Shown here one piece after another: positions 17,822-27,309 of a stretch of DNA of 39,600 bases; position 1 is the stretch's first letter; each line of letters opens with the position of its first letter. Origin of the DNA: Colwellia sp. C1TZA3 (GTDB lineage: Bacteria > Pseudomonadota > Gammaproteobacteria > Enterobacterales > Alteromonadaceae). Below the pieces are notes generated by a model that saw nothing but the letters and a program-made list of their open reading frames with translations, had not been told where the DNA came from and made no database searches. The translations under genes and the position numbers were made by a program. The stretch spans positions 1 to 39,600 of the forward strand of contig NZ_VOLS01000041.1 of NCBI RefSeq assembly GCF_007954265.1, in the 5' to 3' direction.

Positions 17822-18778
17822 TTAAAGTTTGCTTACTGCCGATAAAATAACTTTTAAATTATTTTCATCTTCCATAGGTAACCAATGCAAGTTTTGCCAA
17901 TTTCGCAACCAGGTTAACTGCCTTTTGGCTAACTGACGGGTTGCACAAATCCCTCTAAAAACCATCTCATCTTTATCATAGTCACCCGCTAGGTGTTGCC
18001 ACATTTGTCGGTAGCCAACACAACGAATAGCCGGCAGGTCAAAGTGCAAATCAGCTCTTTCTTTTAAGCTGCTCACTTCTTGTTCAAAACCTTGTGCTAT
18101 CATTTGCGTAAAGCGCAGCTCAATTCGCGCATGCAATTCGCTACGCTCTTGGGGTGCTATCGCAAACTGTAAAACATTTCCGTTGACTTTATCACCTTTT
18201 ATTTCGGTCAATTGTGTCAAAGTGTTACCAGTTTTTCGATAAACTTCTATTGCTCTTGCAAGTCGCTGTGGATCATTAGGATGAATACGCTCTGCTGAAA
18301 CAGGGTCAAAACTCTGTAACTCTTCGTGCATAGCAAGCCAACCTTTTTCAGCTGCTTCTAACGCTATCGCATCTCTAATACTTTGGTCAGCTTGAGGTAG
18401 CGGCGAGATACCATCAATCAAGCTTTTAAAGTACATCATAGTACCGCCCACCAACACAGGAATACGACCATTTTCTCGACTTATTGCAATCGCTTTAAGG
18501 GCGTCTTGACAAAAGTCAGCGGCAGAATAACTTTCGCTGGGATCTCTAATATCGATCAATTGATGTGGATAAGCAGCTAGTTCATGCGCTGTTGGTTTCG
18601 CCGTACCAATATCCATACCTTTAAAGACTAACGCTGAATCTACACTAATAATGTCACAGGGTAATGCATCATATAATGCCATTGCTAAAGCCGTTTTACC
18701 TGAGGCTGTAGGCCCCATTAAACAAATAACAGGTGGCTTTTTATTATCAATATGCTCTTGGTTTACCAGGTTATTCAT
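17822..18778 (-). CDS. miaA: tRNA dimethylallyltransferase
   Basis: Adds the isopentenyl group to A37 of tRNAs that read codons starting with U. 318 residues. The P-loop is GPTASGKT (22-29), followed by [21 protein letters not shown], the substrate-binding family signature, and later VGGTMMYFK and [13 protein letters not shown]. The start overlaps the mutL stop by one base (TAATG), so translation is coupled. In E. coli the same order mutL-miaA-hfq holds. Confidence 0.97.
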   Translation of the reverse strand: MNNLVNQEHIDNKKPPVICLMGPTASGKTALAMALYDALPCDIISVDSALVFKGMDIGTAKPTAHELAAYPHQLIDIRDPSESYSAADFCQDALKAIAISRENGRIPVLVGGTMMYFKSLIDGISPLPQADQSIRDAIALEAAEKGWLAMHEELQSFDPVSAERIHPNDPQRLARAIEVYRKTGNTLTQLTEIKGDKVNGNVLQFAIAPQERSELHARIELRFTQMIAQGFEQEVSSLKERADLHFDLPAIRCVGYRQMWQHLAGDYDKDEMVFRGICATRQLAKRQLTWLRNWQNLHWLPMEDENNLKVILSAVSKL

Positions 18779-20757
18779 TACGGTAATATTTTATCTAACT
18801 CATTTACAAAGGATGTGAGGTCTATGGCGACAGAATTCAAGCGCAATTGCTGTTCAAATTGACAATTAAAATCACTTTCAGCATTTTGCCAAATTTGTAA
18901 GGCCTGTGCTTGCGTGCAAGCTTCGCTTAACATTAGGGCGGCTAATGCCATCTGCCAATCTATTTCTGCGTAAACGCCATCTTGATGCTCAACGTCTAAC
19001 TGCTTAATTAACTTATCAAAACTATGGGCTATATCTTTATTTCTTAACAAAGCAGGAAATTGTCGAATGTGTAATGTACTGGTCTGTAACTGACGAATTT
19101 CCATACCCATATGCTGAAATTGCTTTTCATTTATTTGCACAAATGTTGCTACTTTTTCACTGACCTTGATTTTTATTGGCAGTAATAACGGCTGGCTAAC
19201 TAATTTTTCATGCCAACCTTGCTGAATGGCTTGCAGCTGTAGTAAATGATCGAGCTTGTTCACTGATAATAGACGTAACGCCTGACGTTGTTGGATAACC
19301 AGGTAATGTGGTGGCTGCCAAAATAAAATTTTTGTCATATCAGTCATTGCATCTTGAGTTAATGAAACTGTATTTGCTGATACTGGTATTGCTGTTGTTG
19401 ATGAAAAGTCAGTGGTTACTGGTGCTATTTCAGGCTCGGTTACCTGTGAATCAAGCGCTAACGGTGTCATTAAATCACTGTAGGCTTTACTCGCTTGAGG
19501 ATTTATTTTTGTCGAATAATGCCGCGCATTGGCTTGAGAAAAATTACCGCTGCTACCTGGCTCTTTATTATCACGGGTATGTGCAGGCGTTTGACTTACT
19601 GGCTGCGCACTCGCTAAAGGGTCACTTTGTTGATCGCTATCAGTGCTTGCCCGTAAAGGAGTAATAAAGCTGGAGGGTTGAGTCTTGGCTTGCTGATGAG
19701 TTTCAGCAACCTTATCAGTACTTAGAATTTCTCCAGTGGTATTATCAACATTGAGATCTAACTCATTAGTTAAAGCACGATGACAGACCGAATAAATAAA
19801 ATCATGCACGTAACGCCCTTGATGAAAACGTACTTCATGTTTGGCTGGATGCACATTGACATCAACTTCACTAAAATCGAGTTGTAGAAACAAGACAAAG
19901 GCAGGATAACTGTCACTGGGCAGTAAATCTGCGTAAGATTGACGAATAGCATGATTAATTAACTTATCACGCATCATCCGGTTATTAACATAACTGTAGG
20001 TGAGATCATTTTGGTTACGGTAATAACTCGGTTCGGCAATCCAACCATGCAAATGTAGACCATCATGCTCACAGTTAATTTCTATTGCATGATCAATAAA
20101 CTTTTGCCCACAAACTTGTGCAACCCTTTTACTACGCTGTACTGACGAATTAGCGACACGAAATTGTTTAACCACTTTATGGTTATGCGTGAGAACAAAG
20201 GTAATAGCAAAATTTGCTAAAGCGATACGTTTGATCACTTCTTCAATATGAGCAAATTCTGTTTTTTCCGTGCGTAAAAATTTTCGTCTAGCGGGGGTGT
20301 TAAAGAATAAGTCACTGACATCAATCGTGGTACCGTTAGGGTGAGCGGCGGGTTTGATTGACACCGCCATATCACGTCCTTCTGCATTTGCTTGCCACGC
20401 TGACTCTTGTGCCTCAGGTTTAGAGGTTAAGGTTAAGCGCGCAACAGAACTAATACTGGCTAATGCCTCACCACGAAAGCCCAAGCTACTAATGGCTTCA
20501 AGATCATCAAGGTCTTTAATTTTACTGGTGGCGTGTCGGCTCAGCGCTAACGCTAGCTCTGATTTGGCGATACCCTTACCATTATCGATAATGCGAATAC
20601 GCTTGGCGCCGCCTTTTTCAATATCTATTCTAATGGTGGTAGCGCCAGCATCGATACTATTTTCTACCAGCTCTTTAACAACAGAGGCTGGACGTTCAAC
20701 CACTTCACCAGCGGCAATTTGGTTAGCGAGGCGAGCGGGTAATATTGCAATGGTCAT
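18778..20757 (-). CDS. mutL: DNA mismatch repair protein MutL
   Basis: GHKL ATPase linking MutS to downstream repair. 659 residues. The N-terminal ATPase has Glu29 and Asn33 in [17 protein letters not shown] (58-62) and GFRGEAL (93-99). A variable Ser/Thr/Gln-rich linker (about 350-450) and a C-terminal dimerisation domain follow. The endonuclease motif DQHA(X)2E(X)4E is absent, as expected for a MutH/Dam-type system. The frame opens at 20811, but that would overlap the end of amiB; the ATG at 20757 ([20 protein letters not shown]) gives the normal N-terminus, 7 bp after amiB. Confidence 0.96.
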   Translation of the reverse strand: MTIAILPARLANQIAAGEVVERPASVVKELVENSIDAGATTIRIDIEKGGAKRIRIIDNGKGIAKSELALALSRHATSKIKDLDDLEAISSLGFRGEALASISSVARLTLTSKPEAQESAWQANAEGRDMAVSIKPAAHPNGTTIDVSDLFFNTPARRKFLRTEKTEFAHIEEVIKRIALANFAITFVLTHNHKVVKQFRVANSSVQRSKRVAQVCGQKFIDHAIEINCEHDGLHLHGWIAEPSYYRNQNDLTYSYVNNRMMRDKLINHAIRQSYADLLPSDSYPAFVLFLQLDFSEVDVNVHPAKHEVRFHQGRYVHDFIYSVCHRALTNELDLNVDNTTGEILSTDKVAETHQQAKTQPSSFITPLRASTDSDQQSDPLASAQPVSQTPAHTRDNKEPGSSGNFSQANARHYSTKINPQASKAYSDLMTPLALDSQVTEPEIAPVTTDFSSTTAIPVSANTVSLTQDAMTDMTKILFWQPPHYLVIQQRQALRLLSVNKLDHLLQLQAIQQGWHEKLVSQPLLLPIKIKVSEKVATFVQINEKQFQHMGMEIRQLQTSTLHIRQFPALLRNKDIAHSFDKLIKQLDVEHQDGVYAEIDWQMALAALMLSEACTQAQALQIWQNAESDFNCQFEQQLRLNSVAIDLTSFVNELDKILP

Positions 20758-20764
20758 GCGAAAG

Positions 20765-22084
20765 TTAATCTGCCTGTGGTATTTTGAGTGTTTGGCCAAT
20801 TCTAACCACATTTGATGTGAGATTATTGGCAGATTTCAATTTTCTAACGGAAACTTTATAACGCTGAGCGACCACCGAAAGCGATTCACCTCGGCTGACC
20901 TTGTGTTCACGAAATCGTGTTGCAGCAATTAATGTGCCATCAGGTGGATTACGAGAAAAGTAATCGTCTACCGCGATATATATTGCTTTGGCCAACTTAT
21001 ATTGGTGATTGGCATTATTTAAACGTCTTTCTTCTTGTGGATTAGAAATAAAGCCAGTTTCAATTAATACTGACGGAATATCAGAAGACTTTAACACCGC
21101 TAAACTTAAACGTTCTGGCTTATGCTTATGTAATTTTGTTACCTTTTTCAGCTGCTTAACCACATGTTCAGCAAAGTCATAACTACTGGCCATGGTATAT
21201 TCTTTCTTCATATCACCCAGTGCTATCGCTAAGTTGTTATCCTTAGTTTTTCTAATGGTTTCACCTGCGCCACCTAAGAGTTCAGAGTTTTTTTCTCTGT
21301 TTTGAATCCAGTGACTAAATTCTGAATCAGCACGGCGCGTTGCTTGCACCAGCACTGAAGCACCGTTGGGTTGTGATGACGTGAAGGCGTCAGCATGAAT
21401 AGAGATAAGCAGATCAGCTTTAGATTTTCTGGCTAATTCAGTTTTACGGTCATGGTTAACATAATAGTCACCACTGCGGATCATCACCGCTTTTAAACCT
21501 TGCTTTTTATTGATTAAATTGGCAAGTTTTTGGGCTATTTTTAAGGTGATGCGTTTTTCATAAGTGCCTGCAGCACCAATAGAACCAGGGTCTTCGCCAC
21601 CATGACCAGCGACAATAGCAATAACGATATCGCGTTTACCTTTACTATTATCGTGTTGTGCAATTACCTGACTTTTTTTGTCATAGAGATCAATAACCAG
21701 CCGATCACCATACTGCCCGGCAGGCGCTAGCGGAAAGACAGAAACACGGAAGTTATCGGCTAATTCAAGTACTAAACGAGTAGTTCCTTGTTGTTTTGAG
21801 CTACTGGTGCGAATTTTTTTCACTCGACGATCAGCTTTGATCACCGACATTAAATCAACATAGTTTCGACTGTTTTTAAAATCAATAACTAAGCGTTGGG
21901 GGGACTGTAATGAAAAGTATTTAAAATCTGGTTTTTTACTGAGATCAAAAACAATACGAGTATTTTCAGGTGCAGGCCATACCCGCACACCTTCAATAGC
22001 GTTGCTCGCGTTAGCAATACTTACTGAACCTAGACAGAGCATAAGTATGACTATAATTTTTTTTGAAAAACTTGCTAAACGCAT
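20765..22084 (-). CDS. amiB: N-acetylmuramoyl-L-alanine amidase with AMIN and LysM domains
   Basis: Periplasmic zinc amidase that cuts the peptide stem from peptidoglycan during daughter-cell separation. 439 residues. Signal peptide about 1-26; AMIN domain about 28-130 (septal targeting); Amidase_3 domain about 152-370 with zinc ligands His161, Glu176 and His230 and catalytic Glu342; LysM about 392-437 ([17 protein letters not shown]). The stretch around 265-300 is likely the regulatory helix that covers the active site and is released by EnvC/NlpD-type activators. AAGGTAAGT lies upstream of the ATG. The position before mutL matches E. coli amiB. Confidence 0.94.
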   Translation of the reverse strand: MRLASFSKKIIVILMLCLGSVSIANASNAIEGVRVWPAPENTRIVFDLSKKPDFKYFSLQSPQRLVIDFKNSRNYVDLMSVIKADRRVKKIRTSSSKQQGTTRLVLELADNFRVSVFPLAPAGQYGDRLVIDLYDKKSQVIAQHDNSKGKRDIVIAIVAGHGGEDPGSIGAAGTYEKRITLKIAQKLANLINKKQGLKAVMIRSGDYYVNHDRKTELARKSKADLLISIHADAFTSSQPNGASVLVQATRRADSEFSHWIQNREKNSELLGGAGETIRKTKDNNLAIALGDMKKEYTMASSYDFAEHVVKQLKKVTKLHKHKPERLSLAVLKSSDIPSVLIETGFISNPQEERRLNNANHQYKLAKAIYIAVDDYFSRNPPDGTLIAATRFREHKVSRGESLSVVAQRYKVSVRKLKSANNLTSNVVRIGQTLKIPQAD

Positions 22085-22097
22085 TGAATTACTTACC

Positions 22098-22126
22098 TTT
22101 TAAGAGCCTTTTAAGAGCCTTTTTTT
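22098..22126 (-). repeat. Short tandem repeat between tsaE and amiB
   Basis: On the minus strand GGCTCTTAAAA occurs twice in tandem, preceded by AAAAAAA. It lies in the amiB leader just upstream of its Shine-Dalgarno. Its significance is unknown. Confidence 0.5.
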
Positions 22127-22182
22127 AGCTGTTGCTTTTCTTATTACGCTGCGCTGAAACCACTGGTGCTCAATAAAACCCA

Positions 22183-22668
22183 CTACTGCACTAACATTGA
22201 CAGTAAACGCTGACCCAAAGCGGTTTTAGCTAAGAGTGAAACTTGACGCTGCTCGTCATGATAAACTAAGTCGATAATCATATCTGGGGCTGGCAACATG
22301 CCCTGACCTTTTTCAGGCCACTCTATAAAACTACAACAATTGCTATTAAAGTAATCTCGAATGCCCATGTACTCTAATTCTTCAGGGTCAGCTAGCCGGT
22401 ATAAATCAAAATGATACACTTGCCAGTCTGCTAAATCATAGGGTTCAACTAAGGTATACGTTGGGCTTTTAACATTACCGATATGCCCCATTCCTTGCAC
22501 AAAGCCTCGTGTTAAGGTGGTTTTACCGGCACCGAGATCACCATTTAAATAAACAACAATTCCTTGTTTCAACTCTGTTTTTACAATCTCAGCTACTTGT
22601 TTACCCAAAGCGATTGTTGCCAATTCATCGGCTAATATAAAGTTTTTTTTTGTCACAAAATTATTCAT
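22183..22668 (-). CDS. tsaE: tRNA threonylcarbamoyladenosine biosynthesis ATPase TsaE
   Basis: Essential ATPase of the TsaBDE complex that makes t6A37 in ANN-decoding tRNAs. 161 residues from the chosen start. The P-loop is GDLGAGKTT (43-51), followed by VKSPTYTLVEPY and HFDLYRL, the family motifs. The frame opens at 22716 with a start inside nnr; the ATG at 22668 gives MNNFVTKKNFILADE, a family-like N-terminus, and leaves a 16-bp gap after nnr. It sits second in the nnr-tsaE-amiB-mutL run. Confidence 0.93.
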   Translation of the reverse strand: MNNFVTKKNFILADELATIALGKQVAEIVKTELKQGIVVYLNGDLGAGKTTLTRGFVQGMGHIGNVKSPTYTLVEPYDLADWQVYHFDLYRLADPEELEYMGIRDYFNSNCCSFIEWPEKGQGMLPAPDMIIDLVYHDEQRQVSLLAKTALGQRLLSMLVQ

Positions 22669-22684
22669 CGTATTGTTATTACTT

Positions 22685-24211
22685 CTAAAGTATCTTATCT
22701 GCAGCGTAATTACCATTAATTAGCCGCTGAATTTCGGGGTAAAGATCACTCGCAAGTAACCCTATTTGACCATGCTTTTGGGCAATAATATCAGCTGCAC
22801 GACCGTGAATATAGACGCCTAAGCGAGCAGCAACAAATAAATTCTCACTTTGCAGTATTAATGCACCAATAATACCACTGAGCACATCCCCCATACCACC
22901 ACTGGCCATGCCTGAATTACCTGTACTATTAATCCAAACAATATCACCATTAGACACCAGTGTACCGGCACCTTTTAGCACACATACGCCGCCGTATTGT
23001 TGTGCTATTTTTTTTACCGCTGAAAATCGGTCAGCTTCAACCTCAGCAATCGAGCATGATAGCAAGGCAGCCGCTTCACCAGAATGAGGTGTTAATACCC
23101 ATTGAGCATTTTTTAATGAACTTTTGCCCAGTAGCCTTAAGGCATCAGCATCAACCACTTTTGGCTGAGGCAGCTTGATCACTGAATTGAATAACGCTTT
23201 TGACCAAAGTTCTTGCCCTAAGCCTGGGCCAAGTATGATAACTTTTATTTTTTTCAATAGTGCTGAACGGCTTAAAGTTTGGGCCGAATTTGCCACCACC
23301 ATCAGTTCAGCTTGTCTGGTTAGCAAGGTGTTACGAGACTTTTCATGACAGCAAACACCGACTAATGCAGCTCCAGCTCGCAAAGCCGCTTCTGCAGCTA
23401 AACAAATCGCGCCCGTAAAAGCCTGAAAACCACCAACCGCTAACAACATGCCAATATTACCTTTATGACTACAAGGTGCTCTGGGTAAAATAGCGGGTAG
23501 ATTTTGCTCACTTTGGCGAAAGCATGCTGCGGTGGTTAGCTGAGCTAACGCCTGATTAACGCCTAAGGTTTCAAGTTGTAAATTACCGACATAATTCGCC
23601 GCTTGCCCGGTCAATAAACCTTGCTTGTAGGCAATTAATGTCACAGTTAGATCTGCTTTTACCGCAATAGAAGATACGGTGCCTAAATCAGCATTAAGAC
23701 CAGACGGCACATCAACTGAAACCCGTGGGCATGGTTGATTATTTATCTGGCTAATTAATTGCACAAAGGCTGGCGATAATACCCCGCTAAAACCAATACC
23801 AAATAAGCAGTCAACAATAACCCCGCCTTGAAACGCCGCTATAGCGGTTTGCATTACCTCACTTTGCCGGTAAAAATCAATTTTTACCGGCAGCGCTGCA
23901 AGTAAAGTTAACGCTTGTTTTGCATCACCAGTAATCAATTCACGCTCGGCATTAACCAGCACGGTCACAGATAGACCAGCCTGATGGGCTAATCTGGCGA
24001 CAATATAACCATCACCACCATTATTCCCCTTTCCACAAACAATAAGCAACTTAGGTGCGGCGGGAAAATGCTGCTGTATTTGACTTAACACCGCACTGCC
24101 CGCTCGTTCCATCAGTTGAAATAAATTGATACCCATCGCTTGTGCTGCATCAGCCTCGTAGCGCTGTAGTTGATTAACCTTATAAGCATGATGTGTTAAA
24201 CTATTCGACAC
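22685..24211 (-). CDS. nnr: Bifunctional NAD(P)HX epimerase / ADP-dependent NAD(P)HX dehydratase
   Basis: Repairs hydrated NADH/NADPH. The N-terminal YjeF_N epimerase domain (about 1-215) has GKGNNGGDGYIVAR; the C-terminal kinase-like dehydratase domain (about 230-500) has LGPGLG, TPHSGEAA and MGDVLSGIIGAL. 508 residues from the chosen GTG start at 24211, preceded by AGGTGG with an 8-nt spacer; another GTG at 24223 lies inside that Shine-Dalgarno and is less likely. First gene of the long minus-strand cluster, diverging from queG with only 38 bp between the starts. Confidence 0.94.
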   Translation of the reverse strand: MSNSLTHHAYKVNQLQRYEADAAQAMGINLFQLMERAGSAVLSQIQQHFPAAPKLLIVCGKGNNGGDGYIVARLAHQAGLSVTVLVNAERELITGDAKQALTLLAALPVKIDFYRQSEVMQTAIAAFQGGVIVDCLFGIGFSGVLSPAFVQLISQINNQPCPRVSVDVPSGLNADLGTVSSIAVKADLTVTLIAYKQGLLTGQAANYVGNLQLETLGVNQALAQLTTAACFRQSEQNLPAILPRAPCSHKGNIGMLLAVGGFQAFTGAICLAAEAALRAGAALVGVCCHEKSRNTLLTRQAELMVVANSAQTLSRSALLKKIKVIILGPGLGQELWSKALFNSVIKLPQPKVVDADALRLLGKSSLKNAQWVLTPHSGEAAALLSCSIAEVEADRFSAVKKIAQQYGGVCVLKGAGTLVSNGDIVWINSTGNSGMASGGMGDVLSGIIGALILQSENLFVAARLGVYIHGRAADIIAQKHGQIGLLASDLYPEIQRLINGNYAADKIL

Positions 24212-24249
24212 TTTTAATACCACCTTTATTGTTTGAACATTCGGCTGCC

Positions 24250-25395
24250 ATGACTACACCTGCTCTTAACTATCAAGATTTAACAGAAAAAATCAAGCTT
24301 TGGGGCCAAGAACTTGGCTTTTCGCAAGTGGGTATCAGCGATGTCGACTTATTGGGGCACGAAGCCGCTTTAACACTGTGGTTAGAAAATAACTATCATG
24401 GCACCATGGATTATATGGCCCGCCATGGCTTAATGCGTGCCAGAGCAAACGAGTTAGTTGCCGGTACACTGAATGTTATCAGTGTGCGCATGGATTATTT
24501 ACCTACCGATGCAAAATTTGCCCGTACTTTAAAAAACCGCGATCATGCTTATATCAGCCGATATGCCTTAGGTCGCGATTATCACAAATTAATGCGCAAA
24601 CGCCTGAAGCAATTAGGCGAAAAAATTAAAAGCCATTGTGACAATTTCAATTATCGCCCTTTTGTTGATTCCGCGCCAATACTTGAAAGACCGCTAGCTG
24701 AAAAAGCAGGTTTAGGTTGGGTAGGTAAGCATTCATTACTGATTAACAAGCAAGCAGGCTCTTGGTTTTTTATTGGCGAAATTTTAGTTGATATCCCATT
24801 AATTACTGACACTAAGGCAGAAAACCTCTGTGGTAGTTGTGTGTCTTGTATAAAAATTTGCCCAACTCAAGCCATAGTTGAACCTTATGTGGTAGATGCA
24901 AGGCGTTGTATATCGTATTTAACGATAGAATTACGTGACGCCATTCCCGTAGAGTTTAGGCCTTTAATTGGTAATAGAATTTATGGTTGTGATGACTGCC
25001 AATTAATTTGTCCGTGGAACAAATTTGCAAAGCTTGGTAGTGAAGATGATTTTAAACCTCGACAAGACTTAGACAATATCACCTTGTTAACCTTATTTTC
25101 GTGGGACGAAGCAACATTTTTAAGTAAAACTGAAGGCTCGCCTATTCGTCGTATTGGCTTTCAATGTTGGCAGCGCAATATCGCCGTTGCTCTAGGTAAT
25201 GCCAACTTCTCAACAGGTAATGTTGAAGCGTTAACAGAAAAAATAGCAGACTCAGCCCCGATGGTGGCTGAACATATTGAGTGGGCATTAGCACAACAAA
25301 AACTTAAGCAACAAGCCTTAGCACAAGATAAAAATTTACGTTTAACCGCACGATTAATTCGTTCGGTGGAAAAAGGCATGCCTCGCGATGCCTAA
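24250..25395 (+). CDS. queG: Epoxyqueuosine reductase
   Basis: Cobalamin- and Fe-S-dependent enzyme for the last step of queuosine synthesis in tRNA. 381 residues. The two [4Fe-4S] clusters are bound by CGSCVSCIKICPTQAI and GCDDCQLICPWN, with a further Cys in RRCISYL. The reductase domain contains GWVGKHSLLI and the C-terminus is HEAT-like. A GTG at 24193 is in frame but lies inside nnr; the ATG at 24250 gives MTTPALNYQDLTEKIKLWG, which matches the E. coli N-terminus. Divergent from nnr, as in E. coli. Confidence 0.95.
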   Translation: MTTPALNYQDLTEKIKLWGQELGFSQVGISDVDLLGHEAALTLWLENNYHGTMDYMARHGLMRARANELVAGTLNVISVRMDYLPTDAKFARTLKNRDHAYISRYALGRDYHKLMRKRLKQLGEKIKSHCDNFNYRPFVDSAPILERPLAEKAGLGWVGKHSLLINKQAGSWFFIGEILVDIPLITDTKAENLCGSCVSCIKICPTQAIVEPYVVDARRCISYLTIELRDAIPVEFRPLIGNRIYGCDDCQLICPWNKFAKLGSEDDFKPRQDLDNITLLTLFSWDEATFLSKTEGSPIRRIGFQCWQRNIAVALGNANFSTGNVEALTEKIADSAPMVAEHIEWALAQQKLKQQALAQDKNLRLTARLIRSVEKGMPRDA

Positions 25396-25436
25396 TACCT
25401 GATAAATTAGCTAAATGATGGCGTAGACTACTAGCT

Positions 25437-27071
25437 TTACTTTTGCCATTTCAGCGTTAATTCATCAAAAGTTGTCAAAGCTTTACCTTGAAGATTTAGC
25501 GTTGAGAGTACAGCAAGAATACCTTCTACCAACACCAGATGCTCAGGTATGCCCTGATCGTCTTGCTTAATTTTTATCAATATCTTTAGTTGGCTAAACA
25601 GTAATTTGACATTACTTGGACTCAGTTGTAATGCTTGTTTAATGGCATTTAACGCCGGTAGTAATCGATTCTTCTGAAAATGCTCAACCGCCATGCGGTT
25701 AAGTTCTTTGGCAGTAAAGTGTATCGTTTCACGCTGGTAGCTTTCTTGTGCTATGTAGTGCCTAACCACTTGACTATTTAACGAGTTGCCAGCAATTTGA
25801 TTATTGATGGCTTCAAGCAATTTTATTGCGTCTTCACGCATACCTAACTCATGCAATACTTTTACCCGATCTAAATTATCCTCAACTACTGTGCTGGGTC
25901 TAAGCGACATATGATTTTCAACCAACTTTATCGCTTTAGCTTGCTCATTACGGACATTGTGTAGCCTAGCTTTAACCACTAATAATTGTGCTTTAAAAAA
26001 ACTTCTATCTTGGCAGTCATGCTCAAATTGTGTGATATAGCGATCAGTTTGCCGCAATATTTCATTGGCACTGTCATCTGGGGTTGCACAAGCAAGGTCG
26101 ATACCCGCTCTGATCACATTCAGCAAAAGCTCAGGGGAGTCATGAATTGAGTTTTTCGCTTGTTGCGCTATGTTGCGCGTCGCGACATATTGTCCTTTAT
26201 AATCATGGGTTAAACGTGCTAAATCCCATGACTTTTTATTACGTTCAATGTTTCTCGGTGCCAGTGCCATAGCTTTTTTAATTTCGTCATAGGCTTGCTC
26301 GTATTGCTCTTGTTCGATGAAATACTGCGCCATCATATCGTGAGCACCAAAACGTGTGTCTGGCTTATGCATTAAGGTGTTTAACATATCGCTAATTTCA
26401 CCTAAACGGCCTTGCTTTAACAGAGCTTTGGCATAGCCTAAATATACCCAAGAGTATTTATATATTTTAAATAATCGCCGATAAAAAGATTCCGCTGTCT
26501 CAAACTCGAGCAAAGCAAGATATGCCTCGCCTTTAATGCGGTTAATATTGGGATGATAATGGGCTAACCTTTCATTTTGCAGATGTCGATCGGCAAAATA
26601 AAGGGCTTTAGCGTAAGCTTTTTTGTCTATCGCGTTGTTGATATTAAAAAGTACCTGCTTGACCTTTAATATGGTGATGAAACGAGTTCGCACTTTTTTT
26701 ATCGCTAACGGTTTTGTCCAAAAGTCATCGGGTTGTAACTCAATAATAGAGTTAACTAAAGCCTCATTGGTTTCTGTACTGAGAAATATCAGTACCGTGG
26801 TTTTGGTCACATGGCCTTTAAATTTCAATTCTTCTAATAAGTGAAAGCCATCTTTGTCACTTTTAACATTAAAGGCGCAAATAACAATATGAAAATGCAT
26901 TTCATTGCACAATCTAAGACCATAATAAGCATTTTGTACACAACGCACTTCCTTTATACCAAGCGCAAATAAGCTTTCTTTTAAAACACTGTGCACTAGC
27001 AAATTATCGTCAATAACCAAGACGTGGAGTTGATCAAGTTGCGCTAAGGTATTTTTTTCAACATCGTGCAT
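25437..27071 (-). CDS. Receiver-domain/TPR protein with Ala at the phosphoacceptor site
   Basis: A 544-residue soluble protein. Residues about 14-140 form a CheY-like receiver: acidic pair Asp21-Asp22 in VLVIDDN, Ser98/Thr99 in LIFLST and Lys120 in FWTKPL are kept, but the phosphorylated Asp is replaced by Ala66 in IVICAFNVKSDKDG (codon GCC; Asp GAC is one change away). The spacing Asp22 to residue 66 equals CheY Asp13-Asp57. Residues about 150-540 are helical repeats of TPR type (for example LFKIYKYSWVYLGYAKALLK, and HDMMAQYFIEQEQYEQAYDE). There is no DNA-binding or enzymatic output, so it probably acts through protein contacts. AAGGTAA precedes the ATG. Last gene of an operon with the DUF1289 gene and the kinase-like gene upstream. 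It ends convergent with queG. Confidence 0.82.
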   Translation of the reverse strand: MHDVEKNTLAQLDQLHVLVIDDNLLVHSVLKESLFALGIKEVRCVQNAYYGLRLCNEMHFHIVICAFNVKSDKDGFHLLEELKFKGHVTKTTVLIFLSTETNEALVNSIIELQPDDFWTKPLAIKKVRTRFITILKVKQVLFNINNAIDKKAYAKALYFADRHLQNERLAHYHPNINRIKGEAYLALLEFETAESFYRRLFKIYKYSWVYLGYAKALLKQGRLGEISDMLNTLMHKPDTRFGAHDMMAQYFIEQEQYEQAYDEIKKAMALAPRNIERNKKSWDLARLTHDYKGQYVATRNIAQQAKNSIHDSPELLLNVIRAGIDLACATPDDSANEILRQTDRYITQFEHDCQDRSFFKAQLLVVKARLHNVRNEQAKAIKLVENHMSLRPSTVVEDNLDRVKVLHELGMREDAIKLLEAINNQIAGNSLNSQVVRHYIAQESYQRETIHFTAKELNRMAVEHFQKNRLLPALNAIKQALQLSPSNVKLLFSQLKILIKIKQDDQGIPEHLVLVEGILAVLSTLNLQGKALTTFDELTLKWQK

Positions 27072-27102
27072 GATTTACCTTACTAGCTATTGTTTTAGCC
27101 CA

Positions 27103-27309
27103 CTACTTTCCATACTGTTGTTGACGTTGTCGGCACTGATTAAGTACCTCTTTTTTTGCTGCTACATTGAGCTGACCCCAGGTCATAATTTCATCAATAT
27201 TACGAAAGCAGCCTAAACAAACATCGTACTCATTTAAGCAACAATGACTCACACAAGGACTAGCAACATCTTCAACGTTGTCTTTTGGCTGATGGTATTT
27301 AACACTCAT
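27103..27309 (-). CDS. DUF1289 cysteine-motif protein
   Basis: A 68-residue protein with the DUF1289 signature SPCVSHCCLNEYDVCLGCFRN followed by a Trp, E and R pattern; four of the cysteines could bind a metal. The ATG at 27309 overlaps the stop of the kinase-like gene (ATGA), so translation is coupled. The frame is open to 27447, but that part lies antisense-frame within the kinase coding sequence and carries no family similarity. The receiver-TPR gene follows 31 bp downstream. The function of the family is unknown. Confidence 0.85.
   Translation of the reverse strand: MSVKYHQPKDNVEDVASPCVSHCCLNEYDVCLGCFRNIDEIMTWGQLNVAAKKEVLNQCRQRQQQYGK

Noticed and set aside
19308-20815. Open frames on the plus strand across mutL
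   Set aside because: They are antisense frames of a well-conserved mutL and show no recognisable domain.
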